Shown: positions 22,770 through 33,750 of the stretch, one piece after another
Layout: every line of letters begins with the position of its first letter
Position numbering within the stretch: the stretch's first letter is position 1
From: Dryococelus australis
Taxonomy: Eukaryota; Arthropoda; Insecta; Phasmatodea; Phasmatidae
Assembly: GCA_029891345.1 (NCBI GenBank)
Contig: CM057002.1
Location: 63,044,777 to 63,108,776 of the forward strand
DNA: 64,000 bases
Direction: 5' to 3'
The notes under the pieces: generated by a model
What the model saw: the letters and a program-made list of their open reading frames with translations, nothing else
What the model was told of the DNA's origin: nothing
The model's database searches: none
Made by a program: the position numbers and the translations under genes

Positions 22770-23195
22770 CATTACCAATTAAATAAAAAACGAAAAGTAA
22801 TGACTTACAATTTAAAAATACAGGCTTTCGATGAGTAACTAGAAAATAGATATTTTCCTCGTTTTCATCAATTTGACTTGGTAGCTCAGAAGACTGCCCT
22901 GCCTCCATAGCTCAAGCCTTGTGGTCGTGGGTTCGCACCCAGGCCCCTCCGCTGTAGATTTTTAGTTCACTTGCACTGGGAATTTGTCAGCAAGTCGTCT
23001 AACTTGAGCTCGACAACATCAACACAACTTCAACAACAACAAAGCAGACAACGGTCTAAAAGCGAAGTGGGAATGGTGTGGTGTGAATTCTATCACCTAC
23101 GGAATTTCTTCTTAAATTACTTTAAATTGAGCAATATACATTGTTAGCTATCGTAAATATATTTATTTGACGTAACTATGTGGCAAATTCAATAC
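22770..23195 (+). repeat. Family G repeat copy 1, interrupted by SINE2
   Basis: Parallels 24195-24485: shared aaacgaaaagtaatg, gctttcg, tttcctcgttttcatcaa and gacttggtagctcagaagac; after the SINE, cagacaacggtctaaaagcg, then aaattgcgcaata-type sequence. Its copy 2 lacks the SINE and shows the original joint. Confidence 0.7.
22895..23042 (+). mobile_element. SINE2 with target duplication
   Basis: Inserted in family G. The flanks are cagaagac (22887-22894) and aagcagac (23042-23049), a target duplication of about 7-8 bp with one or two changes; the unoccupied family G copy reads tcagaagacaacgg at 24321. The head contains gtggtcgtgggttcgcaccc (B-box); the body cactgggaatttgtcagc is shared with the copy at 7046. 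The tail is a caacatcaacaacaacaaa run rather than pure A. Confidence 0.85.
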
Positions 23196-23269
23196 AAACA
23201 ATATTTAATTCGCTGCTGCAGTTGGCCGTCACTTATTCAATCAAGGAAATTGTTTCACGCTAGGAATTA
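23196..23269. other. Short unique spacer
   Basis: AT-rich joint between family G and the tandem repeat; nothing seen. Confidence 0.4.
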
Positions 23270-23460
23270 AATCAGTGAAATTTTTTTCACTGAATCAATT
23301 AGTGGTTTTCCACCGATTCTGTGGAGCCATTTTCACTTATTTTATTAGTTTAATTTCATTACGGATCAGTGGTTTTCCAACAATTTTAATTAGAGCCATT
23401 TTCACTGATTAGAGTAGTTGAATTTCACTACGAATGAGTGGTTTTCCACTGACTCGAAAT
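23270..23460. repeat. Diverged tandem repeat, 67-69-bp unit
   Basis: The word agtggttttcc recurs at 23301, 23368 and 23437, each followed by gagccattttcact and aatttcattacg/aatttcactacg blocks. That is about two and a half old units. A related fragment (aatcagtgaaattt, then cactgaatca) precedes the first unit. Confidence 0.65.
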
Positions 23461-24194
23461 GAGAGTGTACTATAGAGAATGTTTCAATGTTCTTTGACTC
23501 CGCTAATTGTTTTTGCTAGCTGTCACAAAAGGCGCAAATGGAAATTAACTAGCTCTCAAAAAATTTAGTGTTGGTTGTTGTATTCTGTATTAATTTGCGT
23601 GTGTGTATTTCGCTTCAATAAATATGGTTCGAAATTTGATATGCTAATACGACTGTACAATTTCTTGCAATAAGTATGTAGTAACTGATAATTTTATTTT
23701 TATTTTTTTTTTATTTTTGAAAAAATGTGACATGTCTATTTTAAATATTGCGAAAGTGTATATTTACGTTTCGAAATTTTCATCAGTACGACTTTTGGCT
23801 ATTAGTATAAATGGGAGTTAACTGAGAGGAAGTGTTTCCTATTTGCTTCAAGCACTTTGTATGAACTGTTTTCAATGTGCTGTCACCCAGTTGCCACTGC
23901 CTGAAAGCATGCATATTCCGTCTTCCTGCCCTGGCAAGAATATGAGGAGGCCCGCGTGCCAAGTTTACAGTGAGCGCTCTCCGTGTTCTGACAGCGGAGT
24001 TCTCCCTTGCAAACATCACTCTCAAGACGAGCGTGGGTATAATTTGAATTCAGGGTTTTGAAAAGCTTTCACACTTCCCCCGACATAGTTTTAACGCAAC
24101 TACACTAACGTTTATGAGAAGTGCAACATGAAGAAGGACACGTGTCACTGAAATGAACTTTACACCACCGATTAGGTACATGACAATATACAAC
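23461..24194. other. No supported gene
   Basis: Mostly AT-rich. A GC-moderate stretch at 23840-24050 has overlapping frames on both strands (72 and 80 codons); the minus-strand translation is somewhat cysteine-rich in one frame, but no domain can be named. Confidence 0.35.
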
Positions 24195-24485
24195 TGATTA
24201 GGATTAGGATTAAACCGTAAACGAAAAGTAATGGCATGCAATTTAAAATTACACGCTTTCGTTGAGGAACTAGAAAAAGTAGATATTCTTTCCTCGTTTT
24301 CATCAACATGACTTGGTAGCTCAGAAGACAACGGCCTAAACGCGAATTGGGAAGGGTGTGTGCATTCATTCCAGGCCACATGCGTACATTTTTTTACTTT
24401 TTAAATTACGGTAAATTGCGCAATATTCATAGTAAACTATCATATTTATGTTTATGTCTCGTAATTATGTATTATTCTGTCCTTG
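24195..24485 (+). repeat. Family G repeat copy 2 (empty SINE2 site)
   Basis: Same sequence as 22770-23195 without the SINE; it preserves the joint tcagaagacaacggcctaaa. A Tc1-type transposase fragment follows directly to the right. Confidence 0.65.
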
Positions 24486-24489
24486 AGAA

Positions 24490-24790
24490 TTCAATATGGT
24501 GTCAAGCCCCCACATGCTGCATTCAAAGCGCCTAAAAGTCGTGGCATGGACTCAAAGAGGACATGGATATGTTCCTGAGGAATCTACTTCCATGCAATTG
24601 GTATGCGAGTCCACATATAAACAACAGTTGCTGGAGGAATGTGACGAACAATTCGCCGACCAACCATATCCCAGACATGTTCGATGGGAGACATGTCAGG
24701 TGAATGTGCAGGCCAGGGATGCATGGGTACACGTAGTTTATTGAAGAAGGCTTGTCCATTCCTGGCCACACGTTCTGGAATTTGTAGCCA
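24490..24790 (-). pseudogene. Tc1-type transposase, C-terminal fragment
   Basis: Minus-strand translation gives the hallmark PAHSPDMSPIEHVWD that carries the third catalytic acidic residue (E) of the DDE transposases of the Tc1 group, then VGRRIVRHIPPAT, and after an in-frame TAG (24584-24586) the expected carboxy end (FESMPRLLGALNAACGG) and a natural stop near 24491. The stop inside the conserved tail makes it a pseudogene. Its upstream edge (ERVARNGQAFF) corresponds to just after the DNxRPH motif, close to where the 26.3-27.0 kb fragment on the same strand breaks off, so both may be parts of one element split by about 1.5 kb. Different source elements remain possible. Confidence 0.8.
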
Positions 24791-26269
24791 CTCGCTTATT
24801 TTTAACCGTGCCTTTTTTAACCTTGTATTCGCATTTAGGGAATTATTTTGGTTTTCTTGGCAAAGCTACTTGTTTTCTTTTCCAGCAGTTAGCTTTCTTA
24901 ATCGCTAATTTCTACGTAAAAGCAAGACGAGATAAGGTTTTTGTCACAGTTTATGTGATTCGGTTTATTTAACTAGGCATGTTCCAAGATTTCGTCTCTT
25001 TGTCATTTTGAAATTTATCGGCGATCAGTTACTCTGATCAGAGTAAGCTGTTGTGTCAACCGGCTGAAATAACTTTAGTTAAAGAATATGAATTGAAATA
25101 TTTTAATGAAATATGCTTTATTTTGTTTGTAAATTTCATTTTTAAATTCCTCTACCTATGTAATTTTATAAAGTACTCATGGTATTAATGTGAAATACCG
25201 AGTAACGATAAAGGATAATATCACTGGTTTTATGTCAAGCGACATTATATATGTGATAGACACTGGTATTTTCGGAATACACCCTACATCTTTCTTCTTG
25301 ATTCCTATCCGTTATGGCGTGACATAATATTTTGTTAGCTCCAGCTATTATCTAGTTTTAATGAAGTTATCTCAGTTTTAGCGCTTTGGGCGAGTGTTTC
25401 TTGTCCTACTTTTTGACCATCGCCTCGGTAATGTGTTATTTTGTACTCGCTTCTTAATTTTTTGCGTGAACTTATGTCATTACATCGGTCGACCTGTTAC
25501 GTCGGAAAATGTTTTATTGAGGCCATTTCACTACCTTGCTGCCAAGGCGTGGCAAATATTTTTGAAGTCGGCTTGCGTCTTCTTGAGGCCAACTTAATGA
25601 TGATGTAGTAACACTGATGCTGGCGTTGGCAAAGGAGATGTTCCGAAGACGGGAAACGCCTCAGGATATTCCAGCCTTCTCCCCACCATTTTCGGCGAGT
25701 GCATGAATCTCTGAACTGCACACCAATCAAGTCGCCAATTTTCCAATAAACTTATTTTTCTACTTAATCAATCATCTTTAAAAAATTCAATCTCAATTTT
25801 TTTTCTTATGACTCCGCATATTTGTAATTCTGAATTCTAAATTATTTTGTGTGATCTCGAAAAATTAACGATTTTTTTCTTCCATGAATTTTTTTAATTG
25901 TATAATAAAAGTTTGTTGTTGAAGTAACTAAAATATTATATATAACAAACCTTTATTAGTATTAAACACATAAAATATTTTACTATTGATATATATATAT
26001 ATAATTCACTTCTATTAAAACTCGTTTTGGTCACATGGATGTAATTCCTTTTATTATGCTCTTTGCTCTGTCCCATTTTGCTTTATTGCTGTATATAATA
26101 TTAATTATTATGTATGTACAAGGGTACTGGAGTAAGAATTTTGAATTGGGCTCTTTGTTTCTCCATACATAACCAGATCCTTCGGAGCTTCCCCTCCCAT
26201 GCTTCTCATGAATGGTTCTAGGCTTGGCGTAGCGCCGAACACCAGTTGGAGTTTCTGTGCCACGGTTAT
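24791..26269. other. Segment between two Tc1 fragments, possible insertion
   Basis: AT-rich, with a GC-moderate part at 25385-25740 and a ta-run near 25988-26002. If the flanking transposase parts come from one copy, this is the inserted DNA, but I see no inverted or long terminal repeats at its edges. The minus strand of 26120-26270 keeps an open frame with no transposase similarity. Confidence 0.35.
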
Positions 26270-27000
26270 TTACGAGAGGTGCGGCGCAGAACAATGTGGC
26301 CGGGAATTGTCCGGCTGAAACATGGCACGTGGAGTTGCCTGAAGGAGGGGCAGTACCTCGTGCTCTAAAACCTCCCTCATGTAATGGTTGCAGTTCAGAT
26401 CGCCCTACGTACGCAAAAGTCGAGATCGCGTATCCAGTGGCTCCCCAAACCCTCACACTTGGCGCTTGTCCGCTCTGCCGCTCCACAATGCAGGTTGCAA
26501 GATTGCGGTCACCACAGTAGTGTCTAACGCGTACGCGGCCATCACTGTAGGAGAGTTTGAAGCGGGACTCGTTTGAAAACACTACATTTTGCCACTCAGC
26601 GCTCCAGTGCCAGCGTTCACCTGCCCATTGCAGTCTGAGGCGTTTGTGGTTTCTGGACAAGGGAAACTGACGTAACTGCATGTGTGCCACCAGTCCAGCC
26701 CACAGCAGACGGCGTTGAACCGTCGGCACTGACAGACCCACACCCGTTGCAGTGCTCCAGTGTCGTGCTAACACTGAGGACGAATATTTACTGTCCGCTA
26801 CGGCCATGCGGACAAGATGGCGGTCATCCCGTGCTGTGGTCACATTGCGTGGTCCAGTACCCGCTCGTCGCTGCGTACGACCCTCTTATACTCACTGGTA
26901 CGAGCCTAAATGACATGGTATGACAAAACCGATCATTCTGCCCCGTTCGAACTCACTCACATACTGATACGGCTTCCTTTGATGTCGACGAGGCACTTCG
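26270..27000 (-). pseudogene. Tc1-type transposase, N-terminal and middle part, frameshifted
   Basis: Translation starts near 26999 with PRRHQRKPYQYVSEFERGRM, the helix-turn-helix start typical of arthropod Tc1 transposases, then is interrupted by a stop near 26890 and resumes as the frame from 26843: DDRHLVRMAV, then SVPTVQRRLLWAGL, then VVFSNESRFKL and VWGATGY. The first catalytic aspartate is replaced by asparagine (codon at 26571-26573, FSNESRF for FSDESRF). After about 26400 the reading shifts frame; the second catalytic motif (QPDNSRPH) is found in another frame at 26294-26317. A catalytic substitution, a stop and a frameshift together show it is dead. The related C-terminal piece is at 24490-24790. 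Confidence 0.85.
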
Positions 27001-27185
27001 TTTGGCGGCTTTTCACTGACTGAGCTTGGCGTAACACGGATATTTCTAGTCACTCACGGGAGGGCGCTGCTGGGCCTACGTGTACGCCATATATCTGTAA
27101 TCGTAATCACTTATTCCTGGTACATTGTTCTACCCATCCTCCGAGTTGTGATTCATTAGGGCCATTCTTTCAGGGTGATGCAATT
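27001..27185. other. Probable 5' flank and end of the Tc1 relic
   Basis: Sequence before the transposase start, leading to tttcagggtgatgcaattgt at 27169-27188, which could be the terminal repeat of the element. No inverted partner was found downstream, so the terminus is a guess. Confidence 0.3.
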
Positions 27186-28008
27186 GTCACAAATAATTAT
27201 ATATAATGTAGGATCAAGTTAGTTAAAATATTTTATGCGCATACATGAGTGGGTCCGTTGAAAAATTACACGTAAACAATTACGTTCATCACAGTTGGCC
27301 ATTTTATTTTTAAAGTTTTAATTGTGAAGGGATGATTTTCTGAGAGGATATACTTCGGTTTCTTAGGTCGTAAAGCCTGCTTAGAAAAAACGGTCCTGGG
27401 CTCTAATGCCGTAAACCAACGGTGTTTGTGGTATCTTATTTGGATGTATGTTTAGATAAATGTACTAGCTTGTTAGCTGCAATCCCTTCCTCTTGATAAT
27501 CATTCCACATAACAGTGGAAGCGTTTTTAAACCCAATAAAAAAAATATTCTTCAATCTAAACTAAAGGCACGCAACTGTTTTATTTATCATTAGGTATAA
27601 CTACCGAAAACAATTTATAAGAAAAACTACTGAAAAATTGCGATAAATTTTTGTTGTCCACAATAGGTACAGGAGTTGTGTGTCAAACACAAGGTTTTAG
27701 TGCAACCTGGCAGCGGTGTTTGTTAGTTCGGCCTCACCGAGCTAACAAACACAGCTACCAAGTTTTCTTAGTAAAAACTGACTGTCTAAGTTACAATATT
27801 AAAATCGCTAAACATCCAAAAAATAATTTCTTTTCCGTTAAATAAATAAAGGTGAAATTCATACTTTTTCTCAACTCGGACTTTAATAGGAAGTTAATAA
27901 CCATTTATGTATTTTTATTCAATCACTCTAACCTCAAGAAAATTCAGCAAAAATGCGTATGGCCAAAGAGTCCCATCTGATATACCTGAGTAAAAAAAAA
28001 ATCCAATT
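27186..28008. other. No gene seen apart from a hairpin
   Basis: AT-rich. The only structure is the imperfect hairpin at 27704-27764. A 64-codon frame at 27651-27845 spans that hairpin and is not supported. Confidence 0.4.
27704..27764. repeat. Imperfect hairpin, about 28-bp arms
   Basis: The left arm (aacctggcagcggtgtttgt then tagttcgg) pairs with ccgagctaacaaacacagct then accaagtt. Four of 28 positions differ, one of which would be a G-U pair in RNA, around a loop of about 5 nt. The size fits a small fold-back element or a microRNA-like precursor; expression cannot be judged. Confidence 0.65.
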
Positions 28009-28247
28009 TATGTTGTTCACGGTAATGTGATCACTTCTGAGGCCATAGTTGCTTTCCCCTTTCAGGCATTTTTTTATTCATCAACTACGTTTTCAAATAA
28101 ATACTGCCACGTAAGGAATAAGCATGGTGTGTATATTCCACCTGACTTGAAAGTTAACGCCTAAAGCTACATTAAAATACATTATTCGAATATTATTCCA
28201 AATGAGAGGGCTTTGAAAAGTGCTCACTCCACCGTGAATAGCCTATA
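28009..28247 (+). mobile_element. MITE family B copy, uninterrupted
   Basis: Left end tgttgttcacggtaatgtga then tcacttctgagg; right end gagggctttgaaaagtgctc then actccaccgtgaatagccta. The interior (cttgaaagttaacgcctaaa, aaaatacattatt) matches 7319-7507 and defines where that copy is interrupted. The ends are variants of the family A ends, but the interior is different and shorter. Confidence 0.75.
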
Positions 28248-28797
28248 GAAGTATGCACAAACTGAAATAGGTGTCGCCTGAAGTATGAATGGGGCCATTC
28301 CTCTCCACTCTACCAAAAATATTATACTTATTTGACAATTAAAAAGCTTCGACTATTTCGCAGTTTGTTTTCCTGAATGGCAGTGAAAAAACATTTTGTT
28401 CATTTCTGTTTTATGCACGTAAACTAGATAAGACCAAAAAATTACAATAACCTCAGGATGGATATAAATATCCTAAATTGTCTTTTGAAATAAAACGAGC
28501 GTACTGAGTTTTTACAGGAAACACTAAAGTTTGGAGCGTCGCAAGTGTGGCATTTCGCCACCAGACCATCTTCTGAAATACTAGACAAGAGATCAGCTCT
28601 GCTGACAACAGCAGAATGAACAAGAGCAGGAGCCGCGTTTACAAATCAATTGCAAATTTAAATCACGCTAACGAACCATTCAAGATGCAATGCCGTGGGA
28701 AAACTCCCTAGCGCAGGCTAGGATTGGCCTTCTCTCCCCCTGCGAGGTTCCGCTACATTTGCTGACGTCGACCTCCCGTGGCGCCGTCGGGGGCTCG
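28248..28797. other. No gene seen; GC-moderate right half
   Basis: 28690-28800 is GC-richer (cgtggcgccgtcgggggctc), possibly a decayed repeat; no coding or RNA feature recognised. Confidence 0.35.
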
Positions 28798-29119
28798 TGG
28801 CAGTAGCTCTGAAATCACTAGCACTAAAGTCAGTAGCCTTAAAATCACTGTACCCCAAAATATTTTTAGAGATACTGACTTTAGAGATACTCAGTTTAGG
28901 GCTACTAAAATAATTTTAGGGCAAGTAACTTTAGGGCTGCTAAAATATTTTACGGCTAATGATGTTAGAGCAACTGACATTAGAGCTACTGGCTTTAGGG
29001 ACACTAAAATATTTTTAGGGATGGTGACTTTAGGGCTACTGAATTTAGGGCTACTGGAATATTTTTAGGGAAATTGACGTTAGGGATACTAACATATTTT
29101 TAGAGCTACTGACTTTACG
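28798..29119. repeat. Degenerate minisatellite (ttagggctact words)
   Basis: Words such as ttagggctact, ttagagatactgac and ctaaaatatttttaggg repeat in a loose order throughout, with related units of roughly 15-20 bp plus longer spacers. It ends about 5 bp before the family A MITE at 29124. The 96-codon frame over it (FRDTDFRDTQFRATK-like) is a product of the repetition. Confidence 0.75.
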
Positions 29120-29123
29120 GATT

Positions 29124-29542
29124 AAAGGCTGTTCACGATAAAGTGAGCACTTTCGAAGTATACCTTAGAAAAAGTCTTTGCCCCTGCCTGCATATATTTA
29201 AACGGGCACACTGATTGACATACGCCCCCGTAAAGTTGGTAACAATGGGTGGAAAGCAGTTCCATATCTTGACGTCGAATAAAGAGTGTTACGTAACCAG
29301 TCATGATAACTTAAATTATTTCTTTCGTTTTCTGTTTTTTATGCATCGAAGTATAAAAATGAGCACACTTGTAAAATATTTACATTTATAATAATTTCTC
29401 AGTTTCGCTTGACCGACGCATAAAGTTATGATACCAATGGTAATGTAAATTTTTGCATAAGGCGGAAGAACACACAATTTGTATACAAGTAGATCTTAAT
29501 CAGGGCTTTCAGAAGTGGTCATTTTGCCGTGAACAGCCTATA
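29124..29542 (+). mobile_element. MITE family A, reference copy
   Basis: Inverted ends: aaggctgttcacgataaagt then gagcactttcgaa on the left; gggctttcagaagtggtcat then tttgccgtgaacagcctata on the right. TA flanks the left end and the right end reads cctata, fitting insertion at TA. Conserved interior landmarks across copies: ctttgcccctgcctgcatat, aaagttggtaacaatgggtg, gttccatatcttgacgtcga, cttaaattatttctttcg, ttcgcttgaccgacgcata and aaggcggaagaacacacaa. No protein is encoded, so any transposition needs a transposase from elsewhere. Confidence 0.85.
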
Positions 29543-29740
29543 CCTGCTGTCGGTTTGGGGCGTCTCCTCCAGTCTGTGGTGCGAGAGGTTCTGTGTCCGA
29601 ATACTAGGCTAGGCATGTGTGCTAGTTATAGTTAGGTTAATAAGTTAGTTTGTAAGCCGTCCCTGATAAGCCTTCAGGAATAACACCAGGGGACGTTAAT
29701 AAACCCCGTTACAATACAATACAATACAATACAATACACT
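29543..29740 (+). mobile_element. SINE3 with (ACAAT)n tail
   Basis: Starts at the edge of the family A element. The head contains aggttctgtgtccgaatact (B-box-like); the body ends aataacaccaggggacgtta then ataaacccc and finishes in about six ACAAT pentamers (29711-29738). The pentamer tail and position suggest a retroposed SINE of the simple-repeat-tailed type. The A-box is weak and no second copy occurs here, so the assignment is moderate. Confidence 0.5.
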
Positions 29741-30118
29741 CACGAAAATGCCTCAACACTGCGCACCACTTGGAAGCTACCGTCCACAGGTGTTTGCCAG
29801 AATCCATTTCACACTATACATAACAATTGGTTTAGTTCCGTACGCATTTAATCTCTTAAACTGAGACGATTTTTTCCTCACGGAATTTTGTTACGAAATT
29901 ACGATTGCTTACACGTAATCGTTGTTCACTTACCATATCTGATGAAGAAACGATAAAATGGGTATTTGTAATATTAGACTACCATACTGCTTAAAAAATA
30001 CAGAACGAAATTCCTCAAAATATAGCATAAGTAAAATCAATAACGAATGAATTATCGGAGAACACCAACTACGTACTCGGGAATTATTGTAGTTTCTTTT
30101 GCACTACGGTTTTTAAGA
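29741..30118. other. No gene seen
   Basis: AT-rich unique sequence between SINE3 and a family C MITE. Confidence 0.4.
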
Positions 30119-30554
30119 ATATGACATATTCGCGGTTACGTCACATTTTCCTGAAGCCTCGCTAAAGTTCTAATTCCAGGATATTACTCCGCCCCGTGTA
30201 AACTAAGCTTAGCTAAATCTGGAAAATTACAGTAGAGGACAACGCACCGCTTTCCTGAAGCGTACTCAGTTGTAATATTATTTTATATGAGAAATATTTA
30301 TAACTAGGCGCTACCAACACAGGTTTTTTTCTCTCGCTGTTTTTGTTCGTGTTTATTATAAAATAAATATTATATCGTAAAAGTCAATTATAGGTATAAC
30401 TTCAATTTAACGGAAAATGTGATATGTCTGTGTTTACAGAGGTATAAAACACTTAATACATGGCATGTTTAGGAAATAACCAAATACGTAATACATAGGG
30501 TGATTTTTCAAAGGGTTTTGTCAAGACGTCCAAATAAACCGTGCACAAACTATA
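30119..30554 (+). mobile_element. MITE family C copy
   Basis: Left end catattcgcggttacgtcaca then ttttcctgaag, a slightly different terminus from the 5766 copy; interior ccaggatattactccgcccc, gacaacgcaccg, gaggtataaaacactt and cataggggtgattt-like sequence; right end near aaccgtgcacaaactat. Confidence 0.7.
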
Positions 30555-30661
30555 ATGGTTGTGTATTAAGTGGCAGTTGCAATAATGGGCCCCTGGACAA
30601 TACGGCCTGGTGCTGGAGACGGCTGTGCACTGTGCGTGCTGACACAGAATGATGTGCCACA

Positions 30662-31211
30662 TTGTTACGCGCAACAGCAGGCATGCTAGCCTGATTGCAG
30701 TAGCACAAACATATTGCGAAGAAGTAGAGGGAAGCTTTGAGCGCTTCTAAACAAACCCCGCCAGGCAGGCCGAGTGCGCCGATTATATTACCGCTCGAAA
30801 CACGGAGGTGGCTTTTGTCGTCGAGGCACTACGACAGCAAGACGTCCAGAGATGGGGGCGTGGCGTCCGCCGACATGCGTCTAGTCTTCAGCCCACTGCA
30901 TCATGGACAAGGTGACGTCAGACCATAGAGAACTAGTCAGAGTAGATTTAAGATAAATAAGTAACTTAAAAACAAATCACATTATTAAACACAATGTAAC
31001 CAAGTAAACTTAACGAGATCTCCTCCGATTTAACGAGTAACTAACATTCTGTAACGAGTTTTAAAACATATTGTAACGAGATGTAATTGATAGTGATTTA
31101 AATGTAAAGACGAGAAACTGAATATATTTGAGTTCAGCATTGAGCACGACCTACCCCAACATGTACGTTTAATGTAAAATATAATTAGTCACACGCTTTT
31201 AAAAACGTAAC
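30662..31211. mobile_element. Candidate solo LTR
   Basis: Begins TGTTACGCG and ends CGTAACA, the TG...CA form of LTRs with a short inverted repeat (TGTTACG/CGTAACA). The first half is GC-rich (gtggcgtccgccgacatgcg) as in many U3 regions; the second half is AT-rich with taacgaga repeated. About 550 bp fits an insect Gypsy-type LTR. Flanking 4-mers acat/gcat are a poor duplication, and no internal domain or second LTR is present, so recombination to a solo LTR is inferred. The 63-codon frame at 30737-30928 inside it is not called. Confidence 0.45.
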
Positions 31212-33351
31212 AGCATGGCTAAACTGCTTAGCGAGGGTTGGTTATGTAAGGTCGGTAATCGCCATACTCACCAGATGCCTGTCCTCGCGCATGTTGATAC
31301 GACAGGACCATTTGCTTTCTGAATATCGCTCAGTCCGTTCCTCCTCGACACACTCATTCACTATCCGCTTCACCCGGGTTGCAGTACTTCAAACCCGAGA
31401 ACGAATTTCGCGGTAGGATAACGCACAATCGCGATAGGCCACGACTATCCCGTGTTCAAAAACGGGAACCTGTTCGTATGGTTGCCGTCCCCTTCGACAC
31501 AGCATACACTCGCTCCGTCTGTTCACGCAGATGGCGGGGAAACGCACTGCCACTACATCTTATGCCAGATTCGCATAGCCCTGACAAGCCCAACACGACA
31601 GCCCCGACACGACAACTAAAACTAAATAGCCAATGAAATGCAAGACAGATCTTACGGCGCCCGACAATTATGTTGTCCGACCAGCAATTTTGAATTATAA
31701 ATCATTTATATTTTCTTCGTGTCGTGTAGCACGACGCGCAGTGTGTACAACCTTGCAAAATGAAATTGTATGGCAAGCTTCCCCTATAATGGCAAATACG
31801 CAGGATAAAAGAGGAAAAAAATTTAAAATTACTGTATTTAATTCTCAAAATATATAATTTTACCTTTGTACGCATTAGCGATAACACTTTGTCACCATCA
31901 TGTATTCCAAATTTCCCGTCTGCCCACCGACTTTGAAACTAGTGAATTGAATTAGTGCCTTCTAAATGGTTCCGAAAAATTCTACTCCTCGTGTCGCGTC
32001 AGTGAACTGCCGGGATGTAAATTCCAGCAGTCACACTGAAAATATAAATGTTGTGTCGTGGTTGCGGTTTTGGTCATGTCGTGCTGTGTTTGTCGGGGTT
32101 AAGTACTCCCGCATTAGTAGTTCTTACATACCGCTTATCAGAGTCGTCATTGGATCACGAGCTGCACCAATCGGCTGAACAACTAATCACGCCAATTTCC
32201 TACTCTGCTCTACTTATTCCCCGAATGTCGGGTTACACAGGTGCATCCTTCATGATATCACAATTTCAATGACCAGGAGTGTATAATATATTTGCATACC
32301 TAACATTTTAAAATGCGTAATGTAATTTAATTTAAACGTTGTGATTTCGGTGGTTTTATTTACACTACTGAAGGCATCGTTTTATTTAAATGTGCCCCTT
32401 TTTAGATACCCACATTAAATTTATCGCTCTTCGAATTTTTTTTCAGCTGACAAAATACTACGTAAAACCGACTATTCACACATGCCTTAAACAAACAAGT
32501 GCGTTTAGGGCACAAGCATACTATTCTGCTAATTTTGCAGAATATATTCGCTCGTTCTCTACATACCAACGACTTTTTCCAATAGTCTCCTAGCTATTGC
32601 CAAAATCCATGTATACACAGGGGAAAATATTCCAACATTTCTCGTGTTCACCAAAAAATATTTCCTATTTTAGTAGTTACAACAGTTCAGTGCTATAGAA
32701 TTAATACTTCAAGTGTTCATTACAAAAAAAAAAAAATGGGAACGTGTGTTCCTACGAAACGTTTCGGGGTTACCAAAAATTCCTTTACTTTTTATTTAAC
32801 TAATGGCAAATACTACAAATGTCCAGCCTAACAAAAGAACAAAGATGTGTAAGCTGCATGTACGTTGTTCACTTCGTTGGCTAAAACAACGAAACGCGTT
32901 GGCGGCCGAAAACAAGAAGGGATACACATTGATGTTGGTCCCAGAGACGTCAGCCGCGTAAGATATCCGAACTATCTTTGCACTCATTACAGCGTTCGGG
33001 ATACACTATGCACAAAGTTCTGACACCCTGCTGGTGGAATTGGTTTCCTTTGTTCTGGTAGCATGGTGAATAGTTGAAGTTGGTCTGTGGTCGAATGTGC
33101 CCGAAACGCAAACGGGGCTCTAGCCCCCCCCCAAATGTGTCACAATGATCGGCTTCGTTGACAGAGGTATCACCGTGCCGATACCGAAAGGGCTCAGTGC
33201 CAATGTGTTGTCATAGTGTGTGAAGCATGTTATTGTCCGAAATGTCCTTATACATGCCAGAGTTCAGAAACAGCCCGAAACCAAAGCACTGCTAACACCA
33301 AATTATGCTATTGACAAAACACGGTCAGGTAAATACTGTTCGGCAGGAATC
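31212..33351. other. No supported gene
   Basis: 31320-31620 and 31970-32280 are GC-moderate with frames of 70-85 codons, none recognisable. 32821-32860 resembles part of the 9.9-kb region. 32860-33170 is again GC-moderate with a 9-C run near 33126. No repeats with clear ends. Confidence 0.4.
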
Positions 33352-33750
33352 TATACACTGTTCACGGTACATTGAGCACTTTTTAAAGCTAAGATCTATT
33401 TGTGTGCACCTTATGTATTATTCCGCCATACTTAAAATTAATATTTCCAAGGGCCAGCTCAAATTAAATGGTGAAGTTTCTAAAAAAGTTAACATTTAAA
33501 CATTTTGTTAATTCTTCCACTCGCATGCGTTAAAATAAGAAAGGAAAATAAATCATTTCAATATTCAGAAATGTTTGCATAAACACTTTTAATTCAACGC
33601 CAAGATATGCAACTTACTTCGCCTTGCCGTTACGAAACTTACTGGGTGCATGTCAGTCATTCTTGCCTGATAGAATACGTGCAGGTAAGGGCAGTGACAG
33701 TTTCCAGTGGTTGATTTCAGAAGTGCTCACTTTACCGTGGACAGACTTTA
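33352..33750 (-). mobile_element. MITE family A copy, minus orientation
   Basis: Left end cactgttcacggtacattga then gcactttttaaag; right end gatttcagaagtgctcactt then taccgtggacagacttta. The interior is the reverse complement of the 29124 copy and shortened in the centre. Confidence 0.8.

Noticed and set aside
23843..24061. Cysteine-containing frame as a secreted EB/EGF-like fragment
   Set aside because: Cysteine spacing fits no family well and opposite-strand frames are equally open.
26257..26923. Plus-strand frames of 62-87 codons
   Set aside because: They are antisense shadows of the Tc1 transposase relic on the minus strand.
28798..29119. Plant-type telomere repeat (TTTAGGG)
   Set aside because: The word occurs but spacing is irregular and mixed with other words; animal context.
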